Of a DNA stretch of 64,000 nucleotides, positions 36,134 through 46,563 are shown piece by piece. The stretch is from Nocardioides sp. CFH 31398. GTDB taxonomy: Bacteria > Actinomycetota > Actinomycetes > Propionibacteriales > Nocardioidaceae. The stretch lies in the NCBI RefSeq assembly GCF_022436705.1, contig NZ_JAKUHT010000006.1, positions 1 to 64,000 on the forward strand, given 5' to 3'. The notes below the pieces were generated by a model that did not search any database, was not told where the DNA came from, and was given only the letters and a program-made list of their open reading frames with translations. Position numbers and translations under genes: made by a program. Numbering within the stretch: position 1 is the first letter of the stretch; each line of letters starts with the position of its first letter.

Positions 36134-36952
36134 GTGTCCGGGTACCAGCGCTCGTCGGGGACCGCCGGCGCGGTCGCCGCGGCGCTCGCCGTGCTCGCCG
36201 TCCTCGCGGTGGCCGCCGCGGGGGTGACCGCGGGCGTCGTCGCCACCGGGTCCTCGGAGGCCGACGCGCCGCCGCCCTCCTCGACGGACGGGTCCAGCAC
36301 CGGCGGCGAGCCCGAGGACGACGAGCCCGCGACGTTCTTCCCCGACGGCCAGGTGATCGTCGGCGACCGGCGTGACAACGCCGACCTCGAGGTCCCCTCC
36401 GTCGACGAGGGCTGGGAGGTCGAGACCGCGGGCAGCATCCGCGGCTACGAGGTCGAGCTGCCGAGCGGCGACTTCGCGCGCGTGGCGGTGACCGGCCCGG
36501 CGGTGTGGAAGGTGGTCCAGTGCCGACGCGACGGCTTCGAGGTCGACGCACCCCGCGCCTTCACCGGGTTCACCGCGCCCAGCGAGGACGACGGACGCCC
36601 CGAGCCGGCGCGGCGCGCGAACGACGAGACCGTCGACCGGTGGCTCGACGTCCTCGAGGCCATCCCGGGCGGCTCCCAGCGCGAGCTGGAACGGACCACG
36701 ACGACGATCAGCGACGGCACGCCCGCGCGGTTGACCCGCATCCTGAGCCTGCCGGCGGACGGCGCGGAGCCCGGGCGGTGCGGCGACAAGGCCGTGGAGC
36801 TGAGCTTCCTGTCGTTCGACACCGGCGACTACAGCGCCAACATCGTGGTCTCGCGCCTCGTGGCCGAGGACGGCTCGGACCTTCCCGGGGCCCTGTCCGC
36901 GGACGTCGTCCAGCAGGTCCTCGCGAGCCCCCGCCTGCAGGACGTCTCGTGA
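36134..36952 (+). CDS. Membrane-anchored extracytoplasmic protein, first of a paralogous pair
   Basis: The 272-residue protein has one N-terminal hydrophobic helix (AVAAALAVLAVLAVAAAGVT), an acidic Ser/Gly linker and an outside domain with two Cys (VQCRRD, GRCGDK). GTG 36134 has GGAGGAGG close upstream. Its stop overlaps the next gene as GTGA. I do not recognise the family. It starts 37 bp after the transporter operon and could be read through from it. Confidence 0.6.
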   Translation: MSGYQRSSGTAGAVAAALAVLAVLAVAAAGVTAGVVATGSSEADAPPPSSTDGSSTGGEPEDDEPATFFPDGQVIVGDRRDNADLEVPSVDEGWEVETAGSIRGYEVELPSGDFARVAVTGPAVWKVVQCRRDGFEVDAPRAFTGFTAPSEDDGRPEPARRANDETVDRWLDVLEAIPGGSQRELERTTTTISDGTPARLTRILSLPADGAEPGRCGDKAVELSFLSFDTGDYSANIVVSRLVAEDGSDLPGALSADVVQQVLASPRLQDVS

Positions 36953-37686
36953 ACCAGGCGGGCCTGCGGGTCGCGACGAGCGCGCTGGCGCCGCTCGCCG
37001 TGCTCGCCGTGCTGGTCGCAGGGGCGGCCGCGGCGGTCACGTACCCCGGGGACGACGACCCCCCGACCGGGCCGGACGAGCCGACCAGCACCTCGGCCGA
37101 GGGGTCCAGCCCGGCGAGCCCCACCGCCCCCGAGGGCGGGCAGCTGGTCGGGGGCAGCGCCGTCGACGCGACCGTCGTCGTCCCCGAGGACGGCTGGACG
37201 CTCGCCGACGGCACCTCGATCGGCTACGAGCGGCCCGACGGCGACGGATCGGTGGGCACCGACAGCCCGGCGCTCTACGACCAGGGGTTCTGCGAGACCG
37301 AGGACGGCCTCACCTACCGCGCCCTGGCCGGCTTCACGGACCTGCCCTCGGCCCGCGACGTGACCGTCCAGGACTCCGCGCAGGACGCCCTCGACGCCTG
37401 GACGGGCGCGCTGGGCGGCGGCGTCGGGGACGCCGTCGTCACCCCGGTGAGGCTGGACGACGGCTCCGCGGGCTGGACCGGGGCCCAGGTCGTCGAGGTG
37501 ACGGAGCCCGAGACCGACTGCGACCCCGAGGCCCGCGAGCTCCGCGTCGTCTCCGTGGCCACCGACGGCGACGTGGCCACCGTGGTCATGCTGCGCGACG
37601 TCCGCGCCGACGGCGACGACCTGCGCGGCGGGCTGTCCGCAGCCGACGCCGACGACGTCCTGCGGACCCTCACGCCGACGTCCTAG
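36949..37686 (+). CDS. Membrane-anchored extracytoplasmic protein, second of the pair
   Basis: The 245-residue protein repeats the layout of the previous gene: an N-terminal helix (LAPLAVLAVLVAGAAAAV), a Pro/Thr/Ser-rich linker, then a compact domain with a shared plan (EDGWTLADGTSIGYE versus EGWEVETAGSIRGYE) and two Cys (FCETED, DCDPEA). The start is fixed by the GTGA overlap. Function unknown. Confidence 0.6.
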   Translation: MNQAGLRVATSALAPLAVLAVLVAGAAAAVTYPGDDDPPTGPDEPTSTSAEGSSPASPTAPEGGQLVGGSAVDATVVVPEDGWTLADGTSIGYERPDGDGSVGTDSPALYDQGFCETEDGLTYRALAGFTDLPSARDVTVQDSAQDALDAWTGALGGGVGDAVVTPVRLDDGSAGWTGAQVVEVTEPETDCDPEARELRVVSVATDGDVATVVMLRDVRADGDDLRGGLSAADADDVLRTLTPTS

Positions 37687-37731
37687 GCACCCGACGTCGG
37701 CCCCGGCCGCCCGGGCCCGCCGGGACCGGGC

Positions 37732-38730
37732 TCAGAGCTTCCGGAGGCGCACGTACCGGACCGAGTGGTCGGCGTCCTTCCGGAGCACGAGGGTGGCGCG
37801 GGGACGGGTGGGGAGCACGTTCTCGCGGAGGTTCGGGCCGTTGATGCCGTCCCAGATGCTCTCCGCCCGGGCGCGGGCCTCGGACTCGGTCAGGGAGGCG
37901 TACTTCGCGAAGTACGACGCCGGGTCGCGGAACGCGGTCTCCCGCAGCCGCAGGAACCGCTCGACGTACCACCGGCGGATCTCGGAGGTGCGGGCGTCGA
38001 CGTACACCGAGAAGTCGAAGAAGTCGCTCAGCGCGAGGCCCTGGCGGCCGTCCTCGCGGGTGCGGGCGGGCTGGAGGACGTTGAGGCCCTCGACGATGAG
38101 GATGTCCGGGCTGCGGACGACGACCTTCTCGTCGGGCACGACGTCGTAGCGCAGGTGGTCGTAGATGGGGGCCTCGACGGTCTCGCGGCCGGACTTGATG
38201 TCCACGACGAAGCGCAGCAGGGCCTTGCGGTCGTAGGACTCCGGGAAGCCCTTGCGCTGCAGCAGACCGCGGCGCTCGAGCTCGGCGTTGGGCAGGAGGA
38301 AGCCGTCGGTGGTGACGAGCGCGACCTCCGGGTGCTCGGGCCAGTGGGCGAGCATCTGCTGCAGCACGCGGGCGGTCGTCGACTTGCCGACCGCGACGGA
38401 GCCGGCGACGCCGATGACGAAGGGCGTGCGCGGGGGCTGCGGGCGGTGCAGGAACGTCTCGGTCTCGCGGTGGAGGCGGCCGGACGACTCGACGTACAGC
38501 GAGAGCAGACGCGACAGCGGCAGGTAGACCTGCTCCACCTCGTCGAGGTCCAGCGCGTCGCCGAGGCCGCGCAGCCGCTTCAGCTCGGTCGCCGTCAGCG
38601 GGTTCGGCGTCTCCCGGGCCAGGCGCGCCCACGCCGCACGCTCGAGCTCGACGTACGGGGAGGTCTCGGCGAGGTGGGCCGGGGGTACCGAGGCCGCGAA
38701 CGGGTCACCACTGGTCGCCGAGGGCCGCAC
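37732..38730 (-). CDS. coaA: Type I pantothenate kinase
   Basis: The 332-residue prokaryotic PanK phosphorylates pantothenate, the first step of CoA synthesis. It has P-loop [46 protein letters not shown] and a C-terminal [20 protein letters not shown]. The length and feedback-sensitive type I fold match the family. The GTG start has a weak AAGAAT -10 6 nt upstream. It is divergent from glmS. Confidence 0.96.
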   Translation of the reverse strand: MRPSATSGDPFAASVPPAHLAETSPYVELERAAWARLARETPNPLTATELKRLRGLGDALDLDEVEQVYLPLSRLLSLYVESSGRLHRETETFLHRPQPPRTPFVIGVAGSVAVGKSTTARVLQQMLAHWPEHPEVALVTTDGFLLPNAELERRGLLQRKGFPESYDRKALLRFVVDIKSGRETVEAPIYDHLRYDVVPDEKVVVRSPDILIVEGLNVLQPARTREDGRQGLALSDFFDFSVYVDARTSEIRRWYVERFLRLRETAFRDPASYFAKYASLTESEARARAESIWDGINGPNLRENVLPTRPRATLVLRKDADHSVRYVRLRKL

Positions 38731-38788
38731 CCACGCATTCTTGCAGCGCCCCCGACGGCCGGAAGCGGAGCCCTGCCCTCTCTCGCCC

Positions 38789-38794
38789 TAGACT
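38789..38794 (+). promoter_or_regulatory. -10 TAGACT of glmS
   Basis: TAGACT ends 8 nt before the glmS ATG, so the leader would be 0-2 nt. No ribosome-binding site is present, and no glmS ribozyme-like leader fits in the space. Confidence 0.5.
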
Positions 38795-38802
38795 CGGGCC
38801 CC

Positions 38803-40674
<1,872 letters not shown>

Positions 40675-40686
40675 CCGGCGGCGTCC

Positions 40687-41040
40687 GTGCCGGTGGTCGG
40701 CGTCGGCATCGACGTCTGCGAGATCGAGCGCTTCGCGGCCGCGCTGCGTCGTACGCCGGGGCTGCGGGCGCGCCTGTTCACCCCCGACGAGGCGGGTCGT
40801 GGCGACGCCTCCCTGGCGGCGCGCTTCGCCGCCAAGGAGGCGCTGGCCAAGGCCCTCGGGGCCCCGGCAGGCCTCGAGTGGCAGGACGCCGAGGTGGTGA
40901 GCGAGTCCTCCGGCCGCCCCCGCCTGGAGGTCCGCGGGACCGTCGCCGCGGCCTGCGCCGCCCTCGGCGTCGCCTCCCTGCACGTCTCGCTCTCCCACGA
41001 CGCCGGCGTCGCGTCAGCCGTCGTCGTGCTCGAGTCGTAG
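40687..41040 (+). CDS. acpS: Holo-[acyl-carrier-protein] synthase
   Basis: The 117-residue protein transfers phosphopantetheine from CoA to ACP. It has the metal-binding [10 protein letters not shown], the catalytic [13 protein letters not shown] and [17 protein letters not shown] start, 12 bp after glmS. Confidence 0.93.
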   Translation: MPVVGVGIDVCEIERFAAALRRTPGLRARLFTPDEAGRGDASLAARFAAKEALAKALGAPAGLEWQDAEVVSESSGRPRLEVRGTVAAACAALGVASLHVSLSHDAGVASAVVVLES

Positions 41041-41094
41041 GACCCCGCCGCCGCCCCGACCACCGCCGGTCGAGCCCGTCGGGGCCCCTCTCGG

Positions 41095-41100
41095 CATGAT
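41095..41100 (+). promoter_or_regulatory. -10-like CATGAT before nnr
   Basis: CATGAT ends 7 nt before ATG 41108, the same geometry as other leaderless starts here. It supports 41108 over ATG 41096, which would lie within the -10. Confidence 0.35.
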
Positions 41101-41107
41101 GGACCCG

Positions 41108-42538
41108 ATGAGGCGCGCACACACCGTGGAGGAGATCCGGGCGGCCGAGGCGGCGCTGATGGCGACGCTGCCGGAGGGCGCCCTGATGGAGCGGGCCTCG
41201 ACCGGTCTGGCGCACCACGTCGCGGACCTGCTCGGCTCCTGCTACGGCCGCACCGTCCGGCTGCTGGTCGGCTCCGGTGACAACGGCGGCGACGCGCTCC
41301 ACGCCGGCGCCGTGCTGGCCCGCCGCGGGTGCCGGGTCGAGGTGCGGGCGCTGTCCGAGTCGCCCCACCCGGCCGGTCTCGCCGCGCTGCGCGCCGCCGG
41401 CGGACGGGTGCTCGAGGCGGGGGAGGCCGGGCGTCGTCCCGACCTCGTCCTCGACGCGATCGTCGGCATCGGCGGCCGTCCCGGCCTGCGCGCGGACGCC
41501 GTCGCGGCCCTCGCCGAGGTCGCGGGCGTGCCGGTGGTGGCGGTCGACGTCCCGTCCGGGGTCGGCGTCGACACCGGCGAGCTGCCGGACGGCGGGGGCA
41601 CCCACGTGACCGCCGACGTCACCGTCACGTTCGGCACCCACCGCGTCTGCCACCTCGTCGACCCCGCCGCCGCGGCCGCGGGCGCCGTCCACGTCGTCGG
41701 GCTCGGCGGGCCGTCGGGCGACCTGGCGCTGCCGCCGTCCGCCGTCACCGCGCTGCAGGCCGCGGACGTCGCCCGGCTCGTGCCGAGGCCCGGCGGCGCG
41801 GACCACAAGTACTCCCGCGGCGTCGTGGGGGTCCGCGCCGGGTCGGCCCGCTACCCGGGCGCCGGGCTGCTGTGCGTGGCGGGCGCCGCGTCCGGGCTCG
41901 CCGGGATGGTCCGCTACGTCGGGGACGACGTCGTCGGCGACCGCGTCCGCTCCCAGCACCCCGAGGTCGTCGGCGCCGGGCGCGTGCAGGCGTGGGCCGT
42001 CGGCTCCGGCACCGACGCCGGCGCCCGCCGCACGCTGCAGGAGGCCCGCGCGGACGACGTCCCCCTCGTCGTCGACGCCGACGCGCTCGCCCACGTCACC
42101 GACTTCGGCGGCCCGCTGGCCAGCGCCGTCGTCCTCACGCCGCACGCGGGCGAGCTCGCGACGATGCTCGACGTGTCGCGCGGCGAGGTCGAGGCCCGGC
42201 CCCTCGCGTCCGCCCGCCGCGCCGCGGAGACGTTCGGCGCCGTCGTCCTGCTCAAGGGCCGCCGGACGCTCGTCGCCGACCGCGACGGCGACGTCAGGGT
42301 CAGCGCCAGCGGCACCCCGTGGCTGGCGACCGCCGGTGCCGGCGACGTGCTCACCGGGCTCGTCGGCGCCCTGCTCGCCGCCGGCCTCACGCCGTACGAC
42401 GCCGCGTCCGTCGGTGCCTGGCTGCACGGCTCGGCGGCGACGCTCGCCTCGTCCGGCGGACCGCTGGTGGCCGGCGAGGTGGCCCGGGCGATCCCGGCCG
42501 CGGTGCGTGCCCTCACCCCCGGAGCCGCCCGGGGCTGA
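41108..42538 (+). CDS. nnr: Bifunctional NAD(P)H-hydrate epimerase/ADP-dependent dehydratase
   Basis: The 476-residue protein repairs hydrated NAD(P)H. The N-terminal YjeF epimerase domain has VGSGDNGGDALHAGAVLARRG and VAVDVPSGVGVDTG. The C-terminal ribokinase-like dehydratase domain has KYSRGVVGVRAGSARYPGAG, VVDADAL, LTPHAGELATML and the catalytic TAGAGDVLTGLVGALLA. The start is uncertain (41096, 41099 or 41108); 41108 is preferred by promoter spacing. It precedes alr by 4 bp. Confidence 0.93.
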   Translation: MRRAHTVEEIRAAEAALMATLPEGALMERASTGLAHHVADLLGSCYGRTVRLLVGSGDNGGDALHAGAVLARRGCRVEVRALSESPHPAGLAALRAAGGRVLEAGEAGRRPDLVLDAIVGIGGRPGLRADAVAALAEVAGVPVVAVDVPSGVGVDTGELPDGGGTHVTADVTVTFGTHRVCHLVDPAAAAAGAVHVVGLGGPSGDLALPPSAVTALQAADVARLVPRPGGADHKYSRGVVGVRAGSARYPGAGLLCVAGAASGLAGMVRYVGDDVVGDRVRSQHPEVVGAGRVQAWAVGSGTDAGARRTLQEARADDVPLVVDADALAHVTDFGGPLASAVVLTPHAGELATMLDVSRGEVEARPLASARRAAETFGAVVLLKGRRTLVADRDGDVRVSASGTPWLATAGAGDVLTGLVGALLAAGLTPYDAASVGAWLHGSAATLASSGGPLVAGEVARAIPAAVRALTPGAARG

Positions 42539-42542
42539 GAGG

Positions 42543-43709
42543 ATGCCCCGCGTGCCGCACCAGCCCCGCGTCGAGATCGCCGTCGACCTCGACGTGGTCA
42601 GCGCCAACGTGGCGCTGCTCACCGAGCGCGTCGCACCGGCCGCGATGATGGCCGTGGTCAAGGCCGACGGCTACGGCCACGGGCTCGTCGAGGCGGCCCG
42701 CGCCGCCCGCCGCGGCGGCGCGCCCTGGCTCGGCGTGGCCACGCCCGAGGAGGCGATGGCCCTGCGGGACGCGGGCGACGACGGCCCGCTGCTCTGCTGG
42801 CTCACCACCCCGGGCGACGACCTCGCCCCGGTCGTCGCCGCCGGCGTCGACGTCACGGCGTACGACGCCCGCGAGGTCGCCGTCCTCGCCGAGGCCGGCG
42901 CCGCCCTCGGCCGCCCCGCCCGGGTGCAGCTCAAGGCCGACACCGGCCTCTCCCGCGGGGGAGCGACCCCCGACGACTGGCCCGACCTCGTCGCGGCGGC
43001 CGTGCGCGCCCGCGACGCAGGCCACGTGGAGGTCACCGGGACCTGGTCCCACCTCGCCTGCGCCGACGAGCCCGACCACCCCGCCAACGACGCCCAGCAG
43101 GACGTCTTCGAGGCCGCGCTCGCCGTCATGGCCGAGCACGGGCTCGACCCGGGCCTGCGCCACCTCGCCAACTCCGCCGCCGCTCTCCTGCGTCCCGGCG
43201 CGCGCTACGACCTGGTCCGCTGCGGCATCGCGACGTACGGCGTCGACCCGGCGCCCGGCGCGCACGACCTGGCGGCGTCCGGGCTGCGGCAGGCCATGAC
43301 CGTCCGCGCCCGCGTGGCGCAGGTGAAGCGGATCCGCGCCGGCGCAGGCGTCTCCTACGGCCACCGGTGGACCGCGCCGTCCGACACCTGGGTCGCGCTC
43401 GTGCCCGCCGGGTACGGCGACGGCGTCCCGCGGCACGGCACGAACGTGCTCGAGGTGCTGCTCGGCGGGCGACGGCGACCCGTGCGGGGCGCGGTCTGCA
43501 TGGACCAGGTGGTCGTCGAGCTGGGTCCGGACGAGGCCGACCGGGTCGAGCCGGGCGCCGAGGCGGTCCTGATCGGCGACGCGGCCACGGGTGCCCCGAC
43601 CGCCGACGAGTGGGCGGCGGCCTGCGGCACGATCGGCTACGAGATCGTCACCCGCATGGGTGGCTGGCGGACGGTGCGCACGCACCACGGCGAAGGGACG
43701 GGCCCGTGA
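42543..43709 (+). CDS. alr: Alanine racemase
   Basis: The 388-residue PLP enzyme makes D-alanine for peptidoglycan. PLP-binding Lys is in AVVKADGYGHGLVEAAR, the second base Tyr in GVSYGHRW, and YDLVRCGIATYGV and VCMDQVVVELG are conserved. The stop overlaps the hydrolase start as GTGA. Confidence 0.96.
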   Translation: MPRVPHQPRVEIAVDLDVVSANVALLTERVAPAAMMAVVKADGYGHGLVEAARAARRGGAPWLGVATPEEAMALRDAGDDGPLLCWLTTPGDDLAPVVAAGVDVTAYDAREVAVLAEAGAALGRPARVQLKADTGLSRGGATPDDWPDLVAAAVRARDAGHVEVTGTWSHLACADEPDHPANDAQQDVFEAALAVMAEHGLDPGLRHLANSAAALLRPGARYDLVRCGIATYGVDPAPGAHDLAASGLRQAMTVRARVAQVKRIRAGAGVSYGHRWTAPSDTWVALVPAGYGDGVPRHGTNVLEVLLGGRRRPVRGAVCMDQVVVELGPDEADRVEPGAEAVLIGDAATGAPTADEWAAACGTIGYEIVTRMGGWRTVRTHHGEGTGP

Positions 43710-44749
43710 GGCGCGGCGGCATCATCGGTCTGGCGGCGGGTGCGGTCGGCCTCACCGCGACGGGGCTCGCGGCCGGCGCCGCCGTCCAGCGGCGTCGCAG
43801 CATCCACCGCCGGTCGCCCGGCGAGGAGGTCGAGCTCGGCTCGCTCCGCGCCCCCGCGCTCACCGTCGTCGCGGACGACGGCGTCCCGCTGCACGTCGAG
43901 ATCGACGAGGTCGACGGGCAGGGGCCCGGCGACCTGACCGTCGTCCTCGTGCACGGCTACGCCCTCAACATGGACTGCTGGCACTTCCAGCGCGCCGCCC
44001 TGCGTGGACGGGTCCGCACGGTGCTCTACGACCAGCGCTCCCACGGCCGGTCGGGCCGCTCCGCGCCGGAGCAGGCCACCATCGAGCAGCTCGGCCTCGA
44101 CCTCGCGCGCGTCCTCGACGAGACCACCGAGGGGCCCGTCGTCCTCGTCGGCCACTCGATGGGCGGGATGACGCTGCTCGCGCTCGCCGAGGAGCGGCCC
44201 GAGCTGTTCGGCGACAGGGTGGTCGGCGCCGGCCTCGTCGCGACGGCCGCCGGCGGGCTGCACCCCCACAAGACGGTCTTGCCGATGCTGCCCTCGACCA
44301 TCGGTGGTGGCCTCTCCACCCGGATCGTCGCCCTGCTCGGGCGCAACCACCACACGGTCGACGGCATCCGCCGCCTCGGCAAGGACGTCGCCTTCGTCGC
44401 GACCGACATCTTCGCCTTCGGCGGCCCCGTGCCCGAGGCGTGGCTGGCGTTCGTCGACGACATGATCAACGCGACGCCGTTCGACGTCCTCGCCGAGTTC
44501 TTCCCGGCGTTCCGCAGCCTCGACAAGTACGCCGCGCTGAAGGCCTTCGAGCGCATCCCGACCGTCGTCATCGGGGCGACGAAGGACAAGATGACGCCGA
44601 TCAAGCTGTCGCGGAAGCTCGCCCAGGCGCTGCCCGACGTCGACCTCGTCGAGTGCGAGGGCGCCGGTCACCTGGTGATCCTGGAGCAGCACGACGAGGT
44701 GCAGCGGGCCCTGGAGGCGATGGTGGAGAAGGCCCGTGTCCTCGTCTGA
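43706..44749 (+). CDS. Alpha/beta-hydrolase with N-terminal membrane anchor
   Basis: The 347-residue protein has an N-terminal hydrophobic segment (GGIIGLAAGAVGLTATGLAAGAAV), oxyanion strand VVLVHGYALN, nucleophile GHSMGGMTLL, acid near VIGATKDKMTP and His in GAGHLVILEQHDEV. Substrate is unknown. Its conserved position between alr and tsaE and its coupling (GTGA) suggest a cell-envelope role, an inference. It lacks an obvious cleavage site, so it is probably tethered. Confidence 0.85.
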   Translation: MRRGGIIGLAAGAVGLTATGLAAGAAVQRRRSIHRRSPGEEVELGSLRAPALTVVADDGVPLHVEIDEVDGQGPGDLTVVLVHGYALNMDCWHFQRAALRGRVRTVLYDQRSHGRSGRSAPEQATIEQLGLDLARVLDETTEGPVVLVGHSMGGMTLLALAEERPELFGDRVVGAGLVATAAGGLHPHKTVLPMLPSTIGGGLSTRIVALLGRNHHTVDGIRRLGKDVAFVATDIFAFGGPVPEAWLAFVDDMINATPFDVLAEFFPAFRSLDKYAALKAFERIPTVVIGATKDKMTPIKLSRKLAQALPDVDLVECEGAGHLVILEQHDEVQRALEAMVEKARVLV

Positions 44750-45233
44750 GGCGATGACCGTCCGCGACGGCGACGCCATGCGCGACGTCGGCGAGCGGCT
44801 CGCGCCGCTGCTGCGCGCGGGGGACCTGCTGGTCCTCGTCGGCGGCCTCGGCGCTGGCAAGACGACCTTCACCCAGGGCCTCGGCCTCGGCCTCGGCGTC
44901 CGCGGCGCGGTGACGTCCCCGACCTTCGTGCTGTCGCGGGTCCACCCCTCGACGGTCGGCGGACCCGCCCTGGTCCACGTCGACGCCTACCGCCTCGGCC
45001 TGGGCGCCGGGGACGGCGACGACCTCGGCGTCGTCCTCGACGACCTCGACCTCGACGCCTCCGTCGAGGACTCCGTCACCGTCGTCGAGTGGGGCGAGGG
45101 CCTCGCCGAGCGTCTCGCCGACGACCGCCTCGAGGTCCGCATCGACCGTTCCTCCGACCCCGCCGACGAGACCCGCCGGGTCCGCCTCGTCGGTGTCGGT
45201 GCGCGCTGGCACGGCGTCGGGCTGGACGTCTGA
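44736..45233 (+). CDS. tsaE: tRNA threonylcarbamoyladenosine biosynthesis ATPase TsaE
   Basis: The 165-residue protein has Walker A GGLGAGKTTFTQGLGLGLGV, SPTFVLSRVHP, HVDAYRLG and VVEWGEGLAERL. It works with TsaB and TsaD in t6A37 formation on ANN-decoding tRNAs. GTG 44736 (GGAGAAGG 6 nt upstream) overlaps the hydrolase by 14 bp; ATG 44754 is the alternative. The loop with GLGAGDGDDLGVVLDDLDLD is longer than in most TsaE. Confidence 0.93.
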   Translation: MSSSEAMTVRDGDAMRDVGERLAPLLRAGDLLVLVGGLGAGKTTFTQGLGLGLGVRGAVTSPTFVLSRVHPSTVGGPALVHVDAYRLGLGAGDGDDLGVVLDDLDLDASVEDSVTVVEWGEGLAERLADDRLEVRIDRSSDPADETRRVRLVGVGARWHGVGLDV

Positions 45234-45274
45234 CGCGGCCCCGCGCGGCAGTCACAGGGGCCTCAGGAGCCTCG

Positions 45275-45299
45275 GGTTTCACCAGCCGGCCGGTGAACC
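45275..45299. repeat. Palindromic repeat related to 45341-45358
   Basis: It is an imperfect palindrome centred on GCCGGC with arms TTCACC and GGTGAA and outer GGT/ACC. Together with the copy at 45341-45363 it also forms a larger inverted pair. Confidence 0.7.
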
Positions 45300-45312
45300 A
45301 CCGACTCGGCTG

Positions 45313-45324
45313 ACGAAGCTTCGT
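45313..45324. repeat. 12-bp perfect palindrome ACGAAGCTTCGT
   Basis: It sits midway between the two GCCGGC-centred palindromes. Confidence 0.5.
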
Positions 45325-45340
45325 GGGCCAGGTCGCGACA

Positions 45341-45358
45341 TCACCAGCCGGCTGGTGA
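45341..45358. repeat. 18-bp perfect palindrome TCACCAGCCGGCTGGTGA
   Basis: A perfect palindrome followed by AAACCCC, matching the GGGTTT that precedes the copy at 45275. It is likely an intergenic repeat family; it could act as a terminator for tsaE. Confidence 0.75.
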
Positions 45359-45411
45359 AACCCCCGGGCGGCCCGGGCCGGCCACCACCGGGCGGGACCG
45401 CGCGCGGGCGA

Positions 45412-45417
45412 TAACCT
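45412..45417 (+). promoter_or_regulatory. -10 TAACCT of tsaB
   Basis: It ends 7 nt before GTG 45425 with no ribosome-binding site, so a leaderless transcript is predicted. Confidence 0.5.
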
Positions 45418-45424
45418 CGACCCC

Positions 45425-46060
45425 GTGCTGCTCACCCTCGACACCGCGACGGCGTACGTCTCGGTCGCGCTCCACGACGGCACCGACGTGGTCGCGGAGG
45501 CGGCGGGCGAGGAGCGGATGCGGCACGGCGAGCAGCTGGCGCCGGCGATCGCGCAGGTGCTGCGCGAGGCCGGTGCCGAGCGTGGCGACCTGACGGCGGT
45601 CGGTGTCGGGGTCGGGCCGGGGCCGTTCACCGGTCTGCGGGTCGGCGTCGTGACCGCGCGGGTGCTGGGCCACACCCTCGGCATCCCCGTGTACGGCGTG
45701 TGCAGCCTCGACGTCCTCGCCGTCGAGGCCGTCGCGCGCGGGCAGGTCGAGGGCGCGTTCGTCGTGGCCGGCGACGCGCGCCGCAAGGAGGTCCACGTGG
45801 CGACGTACGACCAGGGCACCCGCCTGGAGGGCCCCGTCGTCGCGAAGCCGGCCGACGTCGCCACCGAGCTGCCGGTCGTGGGGGAGGGCGCGCGGCTCTA
45901 CCCCGACGCGTTCCCCGGCGCGGTCGGGCCGACCCGGGTCTCGGCGGGGTTCCTGGCCCGCACCATCCACGGCGAGCACGCCGAGCTGCTCGACCCGGAG
46001 CCGATGTACCTGCGCCGCCCGGACGCCGTCGCCGGGCTGAGCTCCAAGCGCGTCTCGTGA
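45425..46060 (+). CDS. tsaB: tRNA threonylcarbamoyladenosine biosynthesis protein TsaB
   Basis: The 211-residue ASKHA-fold protein has LTLDTATAYVSVALH, HGEQLAPAIAQVL, VGVGPGPFTGLRVGVVTAR and GDARRKEVHVATY. It is the scaffold partner of TsaD in t6A synthesis. GTG 45425; the stop overlaps rimI as GTGA. Confidence 0.94.
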   Translation: MLLTLDTATAYVSVALHDGTDVVAEAAGEERMRHGEQLAPAIAQVLREAGAERGDLTAVGVGVGPGPFTGLRVGVVTARVLGHTLGIPVYGVCSLDVLAVEAVARGQVEGAFVVAGDARRKEVHVATYDQGTRLEGPVVAKPADVATELPVVGEGARLYPDAFPGAVGPTRVSAGFLARTIHGEHAELLDPEPMYLRRPDAVAGLSSKRVS

Positions 46061-46563
46061 CCGGGGACGGCGCGCCGGTGGTCCGCGTGCGCCGCGCCAC
46101 CCGCGCCGACGTGGACGCCGTGGCCGCGTCGGAGACGGTCAACCTCGGCGCCGACGCCTGGTCGCCGGCCCTCGTGCGCGCCGGGATCCTCGGCGACCTG
46201 CCCACCGTGCGCTACCTGCTCGCCGAGGTGGACGACGAGGTGGACGACGAGGGTGCGGGGGAGGTGGTCGGCCACGCCGTCGCCAGCCTCGTCGCCGACG
46301 TCGCCGAGCTCCAGCGCATCGCGGTCGACGCGGGCCACCGCCGCGCCGGCGTCGCCACCGACCTGCTCGCCGCCGTCGAGGCCGAGGCCCTCGCCGTGGG
46401 CGCCGAGCGGCTGCTGCTCGAGGTCCGCGAGGACAACCGCGGCGCCCAGGCGTTCTACGCCGCCCACGGGTTCGCCAAGATCGCCCGGCGCCGCAGCTAC
46501 TACGGGGACGGCACGACGGCCGTCGTGATGGAGCGGCGGCTGCGGTCTCAGCCCGCGAGCTGA
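46057..46563 (+). CDS. rimI: Ribosomal protein S18 alanine N-acetyltransferase RimI
   Basis: The 168-residue GNAT protein has VAELQRIAVDAGHRRAGVATDLLAAV (acetyl-CoA loop), LLLEVREDNRGAQAFYAAHGF and the RimI-typical RRSYYGDGTTAVVMERRL. The tsaB-rimI-tsaD context supports the assignment. The 3' end overlaps a convergent GNAT gene by 16 bp. Confidence 0.9.
   Translation: MTGDGAPVVRVRRATRADVDAVAASETVNLGADAWSPALVRAGILGDLPTVRYLLAEVDDEVDDEGAGEVVGHAVASLVADVAELQRIAVDAGHRRAGVATDLLAAVEAEALAVGAERLLLEVREDNRGAQAFYAAHGFAKIARRRSYYGDGTTAVVMERRLRSQPAS

Larger units (their letters stand above)
45234..45424. other. 191-bp gap between tsaE and tsaB carrying three palindromes
   Basis: Holds the palindromic repeats at 45275, 45313 and 45341 and the tsaB promoter. 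It separates tsaE from the otherwise contiguous tsaB-rimI. Confidence 0.7.

Noticed and set aside
38731..38802. glmS ribozyme
   Set aside because: The predicted transcript starts within 2 nt of the ATG, so there is no room; the ribozyme is also typical of Firmicutes.
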